Origin: Vanilla planifolia
Taxonomy: Eukaryota; Streptophyta; Magnoliopsida; Asparagales; Orchidaceae
Direction of reading: 5' to 3'
Assembly (NCBI GenBank): GCA_023846275.1
Contig: JAIUJO010000443.1
Location: 1-64,000 of the forward strand
DNA length: 64,000 nt
The notes under the pieces are model-generated. The model was given only the letters and a program-made list of their open reading frames with translations. It had not been told where the DNA came from and searched no databases. The first letter of the stretch is position 1, and each line of letters opens with the position of its first letter. Shown here in pieces: positions 46,261 to 58,105 of this stretch. The translations under genes were made by a program, and so were the position numbers.

Positions 46261-46299
46261 TATGTAGGTTCTCAAATTTAGACACGCATCTAGGGTACC

Positions 46300-47140
46300 G
46301 TATGTCTATAGTCTTGGTATCTATAAGAAATTTAAATATATGCTTGATTACTTGTAGGTGTGATTCTTTAGGACTAGCCTAAAATCTCACACACATACCT
46401 ACACTAAATATGATATTAGGTCTGCTTATAGTAAGATACCATAATGATCTAACATTTAAATGATTGTGTCAATAGGCATTTTAGCTTCATCTTTATTTAT
46501 AATAGTGCATATGCTAAAGGTAGTCTTCTTTTGCTCCATGTTCTCATAACTAAACTTCTTTAAGAACTCTACCAAATACATGGTTTAATAAATAAAACTT
46601 TTTTCACTTATTTTCTTGACCTGAAGTACCAAAAAATGGTTAACTCCCTCATCATACTCAATTCAAATTCATTTTTCATAAAATTAGCAAACCTCATACA
46701 CATCTCTTTATTAGGAGCTGTAAAGATTATGTTATTCATATAAACTAGACTATTAATTAACCTTTATCTAAATTTTAAACAACTAAATACTATCTAACTT
46801 GACAATATGAAAATGATTTGACATAAAAAATGCATAATCTTACATACCAAGCTCTTGGAACTGCTTACAACCATAAAGTTTCTTCATAAGTTTGTATACA
46901 TGATTTATCTTATCATGTATTTCAAATCTTGAAGGATTATTGAATGTACACTTCTTCATATATATATATTTATTTAAAAATATACTTTTAACATCTATTT
47001 GCTATAATCTAAATTCATTATGGTAGCATAAGCAAGTAAAACCTAACTTGCCTCAAGTTTAGTTACAGGAGAAAATGTCTCATTCACATCTACTCCTTCC
47101 ACTTAACAATTAACTTTGGCTACTAATCTAGCTTTCTAAA
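46300..47140 (-). mobile_element. Copia relic: reverse transcriptase part
   Basis: Minus-strand words KARLVAK (about 47,135), ETFSPVTKLEA (about 47,080), YKLMKKLYGCKQ (about 46,880), FELSMM (near 46,660), SRPNIIFSVGMCVRF (about 46,420) and PKESHLQVIKHIF (about 46,370) follow the order and spacing of plant Ty1/copia reverse transcriptase. The words lie in different frames of a decayed copy. The similarity is unmistakable at motif level. Confidence 0.88.
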
Positions 47141-47212
47141 AGAAGACTTTACTAAGTGAAAAAAACCTTTTATTACTTAAAGTAGAACTATTATGATGCG
47201 ATATAAGGAATT

Positions 47213-47560
47213 CTAGACCACTATCTTAACCATGTGTAAAACTAAAACATATGTATTATCTTTTCTACATCTAATAAAATATGAAACATTTTCTTTACTA
47301 ATAATGCATTCATTCTCAAATAATTGACTAATGCCAAGAAGATTATACCTTAGATATTGTACAGAGAGGATCTTTCTTATAAAAGTGTGTTCGTTACCTA
47401 CTATCCCAATTTCAATCACTTTCTTCTTGGACTTGTCACCAAGAGCAACTTCACTACCATCATAAGACTTCAAGTGGAAGACTAAAGATGGATCTCTAGT
47501 TATGTGTCTAGATCATCCATGATCTAGGTACCACATACAATTCCTAATCCTTGTAGAAAG
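47213..47560 (-). mobile_element. Copia relic: protease / GAG-pre-integrase part
   Basis: The words WYLD and SRHIT (about 47,540-47,500) mark the protease-linked block of plant copia elements. They are followed by LKSYDGSEVALGDKS and YNLLGISQLFEN, which correspond to the GAG-pre-integrase domain (commonly LLSISQL). The segment 47,213-47,473 is the longest frame in the island, at 86 residues. It should not be annotated as a host gene. Confidence 0.8.
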
Positions 47561-47899
47561 GCGTGCTTACAAAACAAATTAGACATTTGTTTTTAGGACC
47601 CAAGCTTTTTTGATTCACATGTTTTAACTTGATTCTTAATTGAACTATTTTTTGAGTCCCTACAAATCTAGGATATCTACAACAAAAAAATGATTCTAAA
47701 TTTGCAATGAAATGATATTTTTCTATATCTTATGTAATAATTATGAACTAATATTAGGAGAAAAAAATATTTAACAATTCTAGTATAACTAATCTTATGA
47801 AAAAAAAGTCTACAATGAGCATGTAAAATTTTTAAATCATTTAATTATACAATAAATATGTATTTTTGATAATAATAGAGGCTTTTCCATCTCTCTTAA

Positions 47900-48440
47900 T
47901 CTTAATTTCATGCAAATAATTAGCATTTAACTCATTTAAATGTTCACACCAGCTTAAATTATTTTCATTTTCTTCTTTCAATTTAAGATATTTAAAAGCT
48001 AATGTTTTGTACTTTATGCAAGTATTAATATCCTATTCTTCATGAAGAAGAACTAATTGAATCATCCCATGATATGTTCATAGATTTCTTCTTCTTCTTC
48101 TTCTATTTTTAAAACTTCTCATCTTTATCCTTCTAGTGTGGTAATTGGGCCTTATATGCTTAGGCAATTTACATTCATAATAAATTATGTTTTATAAGAA
48201 ACCATCTTTCCTTTTTATTTCATATTATTTCCAAATCTTTTACCTACATTTCTTTTGTTATATAAACTAGACAAAGCTTTGAAATAAGAACTACCACACT
48301 TGAGATGGAGAAATTTTAGTCTATAAAAGAATCAGCTACAGAGGATAGTATTTCTTTCCTCTTCTTTTTCTTTTCTTTTTTAGCCACAAATTCTTACTCT
48401 TCTAGAAAGCTCAAACATTTGTTAAGAGATCATCTAATAA
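47900..48440 (-). mobile_element. Copia relic: gag C-terminal part
   Basis: The minus strand gives a charged gag-like segment followed by a knuckle-like word (YECK..KHI) near 48,165 and a basic/acidic low-complexity run, as is common downstream of the CCHC knuckle in plant copia gag proteins. This assignment rests on position and general character more than on strong sequence identity. It is part of a broken element. Confidence 0.55.
48086..48103. repeat. (TTC)6 microsatellite within the relic
   Basis: Six perfect TTC units lie within the gag tail of the copia relic, matching the lysine/glutamate/arginine-rich run often found there. Confidence 0.9.
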
Positions 48441-51400
48441 CTCATCTAATAACATGTTTTTTTGTGAATTCATACATGCATGCATTCCTGTGTGTGTGGA
48501 TGTGTGTGTGTGAGCATATAAGTGTGTGCATAGGCGCATGTGTGTGCGCATATATGTGTGCGTATATGTGCATGTGTGTTTGTGCAAGTGTATTTTTTTG
48601 TACATATTTGTGTGTGTGTGTGTGCACATGCACTTGTGGGTGTGATCATGTGCATGTGTGTTATGTGGGCATGTGTATGTATTTTTGCTTGTATGTGGGT
48701 GTGGGTGTATGTGTGAATGCATACATGCTTGTGTGGGCATGTGTTTATATACTTTTGCATGCATACATGTGTGTCTGTGTTTGTGTGTGCATGTTTTCAC
48801 ATGGGCTCACATGCATGTGTGCGCATGTGCATACATGTGTATACATGTGTGCCTGTGCATATGTGTGTGCATGCAAGTGGGTGCATGTGTGTTCATGTCA
48901 CTGCATGTGTATGTACATATGCATGCATGTGTCTACATGTGTGAGTGTGTGTGATCTTTTTGTTTATGTATGTATGTGCATGTGCATGTGCATGGGGTGT
49001 GCATAAGTGCATATGTGTGCAAGTGTGTGTATATAGGTGTGGGTGTGTGTGCATGCTTGTGTGTGTGCATGTGTGTGTGTGCTTTGTGTGTGTGTGGATA
49101 CATTGTTGTGTTTGTGTTTGTGTGTGCATGTGGGTGTGTATTTGTGTGCACACACATGTGACTTTGTTTATGTGTGTGTTTATGTGAGTGTGTGCATTTG
49201 TGCATGTGTGTGTGAGTGTGTGTGTGTGTGTGTGCATGTGTCTATTTGTGTATTACATGAGCTTGTGCATGAGTGGGTGGGTGTGTGTTGATATTTGTGT
49301 GCATGCATGTGCACATATGTTAATGCATTTGGTGTGTTTGAATGTTTGTATTTTTGCTTAGGTTTGCATTGTGTGTGTATGTGTGTGCTCATGTTTGTGT
49401 GAGCATGTGTATATAGGTGTGTTTGTATGTGAATATGTGCATGTGTGTGTGTTGCATTGACAAGTGCATGCATGTGTGGGTGTGGGTGTGTGTGTATGTG
49501 CTTGCGTGCATGGGTGTGTGTGTGTGCACATGCACTTGTGTTAAGGCTTGTGTCTATTTGCATGTGTGTATGTGTGCTTGTGTTTGTGTGAGCACGTGTG
49601 TGCAAGCATGTATTCTTATGTGTGGGTATGAGTGTTTGCATGTGTGTACATGCATGTGTGTGCATGTGTGTATGTTTGGTTATGTTTTGCATGCATGTAC
49701 ATGTGTTTAATTTTGTAGTTCTATATGCATGTGCATTTGTGTACATGTGAAAGTGTGTGCATGTGCCTATGTGTGAACATTTTTATGGGTGTGTGTGTTG
49801 GTGTGTGTGCATGTTTGCATGTGTGTGTATGTATGTGTGTGTGTGTGTGTGTGCACATGTATGCATGTGTGTGTGTTCATGTGTGCACATGTCTCTACAT
49901 GCTTGCATGTGTGCACATGTTTGTGTGCATGTGTAGTGTGTGTGTGTGTATATTTGTGTGTACAAATATGTATAGGCATGTGCTTGTGCTTGTGTTTATC
50001 CTTTTATGTGCATGTGATCTTGTATTTGCATGCATGCATATGTGTACATCTGAGTGCATGTTAGCGTATGTTGTTATGAGTGTGTTTCTTGTACTTGTGC
50101 ATATCTATGGATGTCAATCAGTGTAGGAGTGTATGTGTATTTGTGTGTACATAATAGTGTGTGTGTGCTTGCATTAGTGTGCATGTGCATGTGTTTATAT
50201 GCAAGGGTGTTCATGGGTACACGTGTGTGTGCACTCATACATGTGTGTGTGCATGTGTGCATGTGTGCATATGTGTTTATATTTGCATGCACTTACATGT
50301 GTGTATGTATGTGTGTGTATATGCAAGTTTGTTAGTGTAGGAGTGTGAGAGTGTGAACGTGCTTGCATGTGTGTGTGTGGGTTTGGTGTGTATGTGTGTA
50401 GAAGTGTGTGCATGTGTGCACATATCCATGTGTGTGCATTTGTGTACATTTGGTTGCATGGTCGTTTACGTGTGTTCATGTGTTTATGTTAATGCATGTT
50501 TATGGGAAAGTGTGTGTGCATGCCTATGCAAAGTTTTGGATCCAAATGTGCATGCACTTGCATGCATGTACTTGTGCGAGTTTGTGTGCATGTGTATATG
50601 TGAGTGCATGTGTGTCTATGCGTGCGTGTGCATGGACAAGTGTGTGGGTGTGTGTGTACATGTACATGTGTGTGTGTGTGTGCTTGGGTGTGTTTGTGAG
50701 TGCCTACACATGTTCTTGTATTCGAGTGTTTGTGTGTGCTTGTCTACACAAACATTTGTGCATGTGTTTGTTTTTGTGTGCATGTGCATTGTGTGTGTGT
50801 ATATGCTTCTGTGTATCAGAGCATGTTTCTACATGTGTGTATGTGCATATGTATGCATATAAGTGTGCATGTGTTTGTGCTTTGCATATGTGTGTACATA
50901 TGTGTGGTGTGGATATATTATTGCATGAGTGTGTTAGCCTACATATGTGTGCATATGCATTTGTATGTATGCTCATGTGTTTTTATATGTGTGCTTGTGT
51001 GTTCATACATGTGTGTGTGTGTGCATGTGTACATGCATGTGTATGTGTGCATGCGTATCTGCATGTGTGTGGGGTGGGGGTTGCATATGTGTGCATGTGT
51101 ATGTGTGGATGTGCATATGAATGTGTTCTAGTGTTTGTGTCCATGAGTGTGCATTACGTGCATGCTTAACAATGTGAGCATGTGCGTGTGGGATTATGTA
51201 TGTATGGGAATGCGTGAATGCGTGTGTGTGTGTTTGTGTGTGAGGTATATGTTGGTGTTTGTGTGTGTTAACATGCGTGCATGAATGTGTGTGTTACTAT
51301 AGGCATGCACATATGTGTGTGAGTGAGTGCATTGGTGCATGTGTGTGTTCAAGTGTGTAGGTGTGTGTGTGCTAGCATATGCATACATATGTGTGTATGT

Positions 51401-54400
51401 GGTGTGTGCACATGTGCATGTGTGTTCATGTGTGTGTGCATATGCATGTCTTTACATGTGTGTGTGTGTGCATGTGTGCATATGTGAGTCTGTGTGCATG
51501 TCTATTTAGTATGTGTGTTTAGGCATCTCCATGTTTATATGCATCGGTGCACGCTTGCATGCATGTGTGAATGTGTGTGTGTGCATGGAAGTATATTTTT
51601 GTGTGTGCATGCATGCATGTGCTTGTTTATGTGTGTGTTAGTTCATGCATGAGTGCTCCTGAGTGTGCACTTGTGTGCATGTGTGCTGTGTGTGTGTAAG
51701 TATGTGAAGGTCATGTGGGTGTGTGTGTGCATGCATTTATTTGCATTAGTGTATGTGTGCTTGCTTGTTTATGTATGTATGTGCATCTATGTGGTTATGT
51801 GCATGCATCTATGTGTGAGTGTGTGTGTATGTTTGTACATGTATGTATGGGTTTGTGTGCATGCACTTGTGCATGTGTGAGTGCATATGCATGCTTGTGT
51901 TTGCATGTGAGTGTACATATGTGTGTGTGTGTGTGAATGTGTGTGTTTTTCTATGTATGTATGTACAGATGCATGTTTGTACATGTATATGTCCATGTGC
52001 TTTTGTGTAAGTGTGCATGCATGTTGTATTTGTTTGAGTTGTGTGCATGTATATGTGTGTATGCTTTTTTATTTGTATCTATGTGCATGTTTGTGAGCAT
52101 ATATGCATGTGCAAGTGTTTCTGTATGTATAGACCTACATGTGTGTTTGTGTTGGTGTGTGTTTTGTGTGGGTGTGAATGTGTATGTGTGCCTACATGTG
52201 TGTATGTGTGTATTCATGTGTTTGTGTGTCATATGCACTTGTGTGTGAGTGTTCATGCACACAAGTATGTGTGCGTGTGTGTGTTCATGTGTGCATGAGT
52301 GTGTTCATAAGTGAGCATGTGTGCATGCGTGTGTTCATGCACACGAGTATGTGTGTGTGTGTGAGTGTTATTTTTTGCGGGTGTGTGAATGTGCACACAA
52401 GAATTTATGTGTGTGTTTGTACATGTGTGTGTGCATTTGTGCACGTGCATATGTGTGAATGTACATGTGTGTGTATATCTGTGTGTACATGCATATGTGT
52501 GTGTATTTATGTTTACTTGTGTGTGTCTATGTGTGCATGTGTGTGTGTATCCATGCATATATGGATGTGTAGGCAAGTTTGTACATGCACATGTATATGC
52601 ATGTGCGCTACTACACACACATGTTTGTGTGTATATTTGTGTGTGTGTGCATGTATGTGTCTGCATATGTGTGTGTGTGTATGTAGGTTTGTGAGTGTGT
52701 TTGTGTGTGTGTGTGTGTGTATGTGCATGTGGTGTATACATGTGTAACTTTGTCTCTTTTTGAGTGTGTGTACATGTGTGCATGTTTGCTATTAAGAGTG
52801 TGTGGGTGTGTGTCCTACTGTGACTTTGTGAGTGAGTACATAAGTGTGCATCCACATGTTCGTATTTGGGTGTGCGCATGTCAGTATGTGGGTGTGTGTG
52901 CATATGTGTGTGGATGTGCATGTCTGTGGTTGTGTGTATCCATGCAAGTTTGTGCATATGCATGCATACGAATGTGTGTGTCTACATGCCCATTATGTGT
53001 GTGTGTGTGTTTGAGAGTACAATGCATGCATGTGTGTGCATATGCACACACATGTGCATGTGTGCATGCATGTGTGTATGCTTGTGTGCATGTGTGCATG
53101 CGTGTGTGTTTGCTTGTGTGCTTGTGTTTATGTTTTCTTATGTGTACATGTTCATGCATCTATGTTCCTCTAAGTGTGTGTCTATCTGTGTGATTAAATT
53201 TATGATTGTGTGTGTGGGTTTACGTGTCTTTGCATGAGAATATGTGTATGTGTGTGTGTTAGGGGGTGTCTGTATGGATGTGATTTTGCATATGTGTGTG
53301 AATGTTAAGACACCAACAAATGTGTGTGTGTTTGTGTGCTCATCAGTTTGGGTGTCTGTGGGTGTTTATGTGTGTGTACTTATGTGTGCATGTGACTGTG
53401 TGTACATGTATGCATGTGCAAGTTTGTATACATGCACATGTGTGTGTACAAATGTGTGCTTGTGTGTATGTACATGTGTTTGATTATATATATAAGTATA
53501 CATATGTTTGCATATGTGTGTGTGTAGGTGTGTGCATATATATATGTTTGTAGGAACATTTCTATGGTAGTTCATGCCCACATTTAACTGTGTGCATGTA
53601 TGTGTGCTTGGATATGTGTGTAGATATATGCATGCATGTGCATTTGATTTGGTGTGTGTGTGTATGTGTGTGTGTGTGTGGTAGTGTGTGTTTTTGTGTG
53701 CATGCATGTGTGAGGTTGTTCATGCAAGTCCATATGCATGTGTGTAGGCATGTGTGTGCATGTGTTTCTTGTGTGTGTATATGTGCATGTGTGTGTGTGT
53801 GTGTGTGCATTTGCATGTATGCATGTGTGTATAAGTGCATTTTCATTTTGTACAAGTGTGTGCATGCTTCTTAGTATCTGTTTGTGTGTGTAGATGTATG
53901 TATGTTTTTATTCATATGCATATATGTGTGATGGTGCATTCATGTATGTGATTATGTATTTGTACTTATGTACAAGAATGTACTTACATTGGTGTGTTCA
54001 AGCATGTGTGTGTGTATGTGTATGCGTGTGTGACTGTGTGCTTTTGGTTAAGTCTATGTTCCAATACTTGTACATGTGAGTGCAAATGCATGTGTGCATG
54101 CATGGATACACATGTGTGTGCATATGCTTGCATTTCTATGCATGTGCGTGTGCACTTGCATGTGTGCATGTGTGTTTGTATGCATGAGTGCATATGATTT
54201 GTGCATGTATGTGTGCCTGTGTGCATTGGTACTCACGTGTGTGTGCATGCTTAAGTACATGTGTTTATGTGTACTTGCATGTCTATCCCTATGGACATGT
54301 GTGCATGCGTGAGTGTGTTTGTTTGCATGCATATGAGTGTGTATATGTTGTGTGTGTGTGCATGTTTGTGCATATGCTTATGTGTGAATGTGCTTGTTTG

Positions 54401-57259
54401 TGTGCATTTGTGTGCATGGTCATGTGTGTATGTGTGCATATCTATGTTTATCCATGTTTATCAGTTGGTGTATGTATTTGAGCATTTGTATTTTGGTGTG
54501 TGTATGCACATGTGTGCATGTGTGTGTGTGTATGACCATGTTTGTGTGTGTGTGTGTGTGCACGTAAACATGTATGTGCATGTATGCTTGTGTGTGTCTA
54601 TGTGTGCTCATGTTTTTGTATGTCGGTGTGCATCTGTGTGTGCATGTGTGTATGTGTTTGTGTGTGTCTATGTGTGCATGCACATGTGTGTATGCATGTG
54701 TTTACACATATGTGTGTGACTATGTACATGTCAGCATCTCTATGTACATGTGTGTATGTGAGTGTGTGTGTGTCTATGTGTATGCATTGGAATGCATGTG
54801 TGTGGGTGTGTGTCTATGTTTACATATGTTTGTGTGTGCATGCATAGGTGTGTGTGTGAGCCTTTTGTGCAGGTGTGTGTGTTACATTCATGTGTGCATG
54901 CCTGTTTGAGTGCGTTAGTGCATGTGCATGTGTGTTCATGTGATCAATATATGTAGGTGCATGTATGTGTATATATGTATGTGTGTGCATTTTTGTATTT
55001 ATGATTGTCTGTGTAAGCATGTACATGTGTGTGTGTGTGAGCCAATGTGTGCATGTGTTTGAGTGTTTGCATATGTGTGTGAGTGTCTGTCTGTGTGGGT
55101 ACATGCATGTGTGCATGCTTGTATAATAGTATGTGTGTGCAAGTGTGTGCTTGTTCATGTACATCTGTGTTTATGTGCTAGTGTAGGTGCGTGCATATGT
55201 GCATGTGCATGTTTCTATGTTGGTACAAACATGTGTGTGTGTTTCTGTACTTATTTGTGGGCATGTGTGTGTTTGTATGCATCTTTGTGTGTGTGTCTTT
55301 ATGAGTGTGCATAGGTGTGCATCTATGTGCATGTACATATATGCGATTGGGCATGTGTGTCTACTTATGTGTGCACAAGCATGTGTATGCTCTTGCGTTC
55401 ATATGAGTGCACATTTATTTGTGCGTGTTTGTGTGTGCATGTGCATACGTGTGTGTATCCATGAGTGTGTGCATGTCATGTGCATGTGCCCTAGTGCATA
55501 TGTGTGTGTGAGTGCATATGCGTGTGCGCACATGTGTGCGTATGTCTGTGCATAGTGTGTGTATTTGTAAGTGTAATTTTGTGTACATGTCAGTGTGTAT
55601 GTGTGTGTATGTGTGGCTTATATGAGTGTGTTGATGTATGTATACTTATGCATGTGTGTGCATGTGCTTGTCTACATGGACATTTTTGTGTATGTTCATG
55701 TGTGTGTTAATGTGGGTGTATATGTATGTGTGTGCACATGTGTATGCTTTTTTGAATGTATGTGTGCTTGTGTGCAAGTGACTGTGAGCATGTGTGTATG
55801 TGTGCATGCATGTGTGCTTATGTGTTGTTGTGTGTGTGTGCATGCCTATGTGCATGTATACATGAGTGTGTGTGTGTATGCATGTCTATGAGTGTGTGCA
55901 TGTGTGTATGCATGTCTATGAGTGTGTGTGTGGGTGTGTGAGTGTGGGTGTGTGTGGCTGTGTACATGTGTTTGTGTGGGCATGTGCATGTGCATGTGCA
56001 TGTGCATGTGTTTGTGTAGGTGTGTGTTTAAGTTTGTGTGCACTTGCATGTGCATGTGTCTATGTGTAGTGTGTGTGAGTTAAATCATGTTTGTGCGTGT
56101 ATGTGTGTGAGTGTGTGTGTGTGTGTGCATGTAAGCATGTTTTCTTGTGTTTTTGTGCATATGTGTGTATGGTTGCATATGTCTATGCTTATGTGGATGT
56201 ATGTATGTGTGTGTGCATGTGGGTGTGCATGTGTGTACATATGTCTCTACTTGCACATGTGCTTATATGTGAGCATATTAGTGTGTGTTGCATGTGGATG
56301 TGCATGTGTGTACATGAATACATGAGTGTGTGTGTGTGTGTACATGTACATATGTGTGTGTGTGTTTGTGTGCATATATGGATGTGGGTGTGTGCAAGTG
56401 CATGTGTGTACATGTGTGAGTGCATGTGCATGACTGCATGGGTACACTTGTGCATGTGAAAAGTTACACATCTATGTGTGCGGGTGCATATGCATTTGCA
56501 TTTGTGTATGTGTTTGTGCGAATGAGTGTGCATGCATGCATCTGTGCATTCACGTGCATGCATTTGTGTCATCATTCACATGTGCGTTAGTGTGTTTGTG
56601 TGAGCATGTTTGTCGCTTTATTTATGTGTGTGAGCATGTTTGTGTGGTCATTGTGGTGTGTGTCTATGTGTATATCTATGTGAGCAAGTGCACGAGCATG
56701 TGTGCTTGGGTATGTGTGTACATGTATGTCAGCTTGTGCACACATGTGTGTACATAAACATATGTGCATGTGTGATTGTAATTGCATGTGAGTGTGTGCT
56801 TGCATGGATGCTTGTGTGTGCATGTGCATGGTCTGTATGTATGCATGTTGTGTGTGCATTCATGTATGCTTGTGTGTGTGTGTATGAGCATGTATGTGCA
56901 TATGCATATGTGTGCTTTGGTGTTTTATTTATGTGCATACTTGTGTGTGTGCGTGTGTGTGTGTGGTTATGCATATGCATGTGTGTGGGTGTTTGTGTGT
57001 GTATGTGCATGTGTGTGTATGTTTGCTTGAGTGTGTGCATGTGTGTGTTTCTATGTAAGTGTGTATGTGTGTGGGTTTATGTATGTTTCTGTGTTATGTG
57101 TGCTTTTGTATGTATGCATGTGTGTGCATATACATGTGTGTGTCTATGCATGTGTTTGTCTATACATGCAATTGCATATGTGTATAGATGTGTGTGGGTG
57201 TGTGTATATGTATGCATGTGCAAGGGCATGAATGTGTTTGTGTGCCTATATGTGGGCAT

Positions 57260-58105
57260 CTGTTTGCATGTTTGTGCACGTGCAAACATGGGTGCGTGTG
57301 TGCTTGTGTTTGTATGCATGCACGTGCATGCGTGTGCTTATGAGTAAGCACCTATATTTTTGTGCATGTGTAAGTGTGTACATGTGTGTTTGTGTTTGTG
57401 CATGTGCTTGGGTTTTTTTTCTGCCTACTTTTTTGTATATGTAGGTGCATGCAAGTGTGTGGGTGTGAGTGATATTTATTGTGCATGTGCATTTGTGCAT
57501 GTCTATCAATTTTTGCATTTATGAGTGAGTATTTTTTATGTTTGTGTGAGTCTATGTACATGTGCATGAGTGTGGTTTTGTGTGTGTATGTGGGTAATTG
57601 TTTATGTGTATGGGTGTACAAGCAAGCATGTGCATTCATCTGTGTGTTGTGCATGTGTGAGTACATAGTACTATGTGTATGTGTGTATCGATGAGTGTGT
57701 GTAAGTGTGCACTTGCATGTGCTTATGTGTGAATGCTCCTGTAATTGTGTTTGTGTGCATGCGTGTATGAATTTGTGCACCTTTGTGTACACATGTATGT
57801 GTGCAAGAAAGTGTGTACTATGCATGTATGTGTGTAGGTGTGTGGGTGTGTGCATATGCACGTGTGTGCACACACACATGTGTGTATGCATGTTTATGTA
57901 TGTGCGTGTTTGCATGTGTGGTTGTGTGTGTATTCATGTATGTGTTAATGCATATACATGTGTGTTCTTCTCTGTGTGTATTTATTTATGCATCTAGGTG
58001 CACTTGTGTGTGTTATTTTTTGCATGCATGTGAGTACATGTGTGTTTATGTCATTACGTGCATCTGAATGTGTGCGTACAAGTGTATGGTGTGTTTGAGA
58101 GAGTG
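57260..58105 (-). repeat. HOR-A-related segment in the right arm
   Basis: Top-strand landmarks are GCAAACATGGGTGCGTG (near 57,283), GTGTGGGTGTGAGTG (near 57,457), TGTCTATCAATTTTTGC (about 57,500), CATAGTACTATGTG (near 57,665), and a 26-bp word containing TTATTTTTTGCATGCATG (about 58,007-58,032) that is identical to one at 29,841-29,866 in the insert. Order and spacing match the HOR-A subunits elsewhere. It occupies the place in the right arm that corresponds to 36.4-37.2 kb in the left arm. Confidence 0.65.

Larger units (their letters stand above)
45930..48460 (-). mobile_element. Ty1/copia LTR-retrotransposon relic, broken, antisense
   Basis: Read on the minus strand, the recognisable parts come in copia order: a gag tail with a CCHC-like knuckle region, a protease to GAG-pre-integrase segment, reverse transcriptase, and RNase H. 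Short diagnostic words include WYLD, SRHIT, KARLVAK, ETFSPV, SRPNIIFSV and PKESHL, which are typical of plant Tork/SIRE-like copia polyproteins. The copy is incomplete and heavily decayed, with roughly twenty or more breaks, so it is an old fossil. I recognise no terminal repeats, primer-binding site or target-site duplication. The element ends close to the satellite arms on both sides. Confidence 0.85.
45786..48465. other. AT-rich unique island forming the loop of the palindrome
   Basis: Composition changes abruptly from CA/GT satellite to AT-rich ordinary sequence (poly-A/T tracts, no CA runs) at about 45,786 and back at about 48,465. The island is about 2.68 kb, centred near 47.13 kb, close to the palindrome axis implied by the arm landmarks (about 47.2 kb). 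Nearly all of it is accounted for by the copia relic. The stretches 45,786-45,930 and about 47,600-47,900 show nothing I can identify. An ATGAATTC word lies at both borders (45,777-45,784, and reversed at 48,466-48,473). Confidence 0.85.

Noticed and set aside
47213-47473. 86-residue open frame as a host gene
   Set aside because: Its words match the copia GAG-pre-integrase domain and it lies within the antisense relic.
48086-48103. (TTC)6 as a regulatory GAGA-type element
   Set aside because: It lies within the gag tail of the relic, where such a run is expected, and no gene is nearby.
45786-48465. Terminal repeats of the copia relic
   Set aside because: I searched by eye for matching ends with TG...CA borders and saw none; the arms themselves are satellite, not LTRs.
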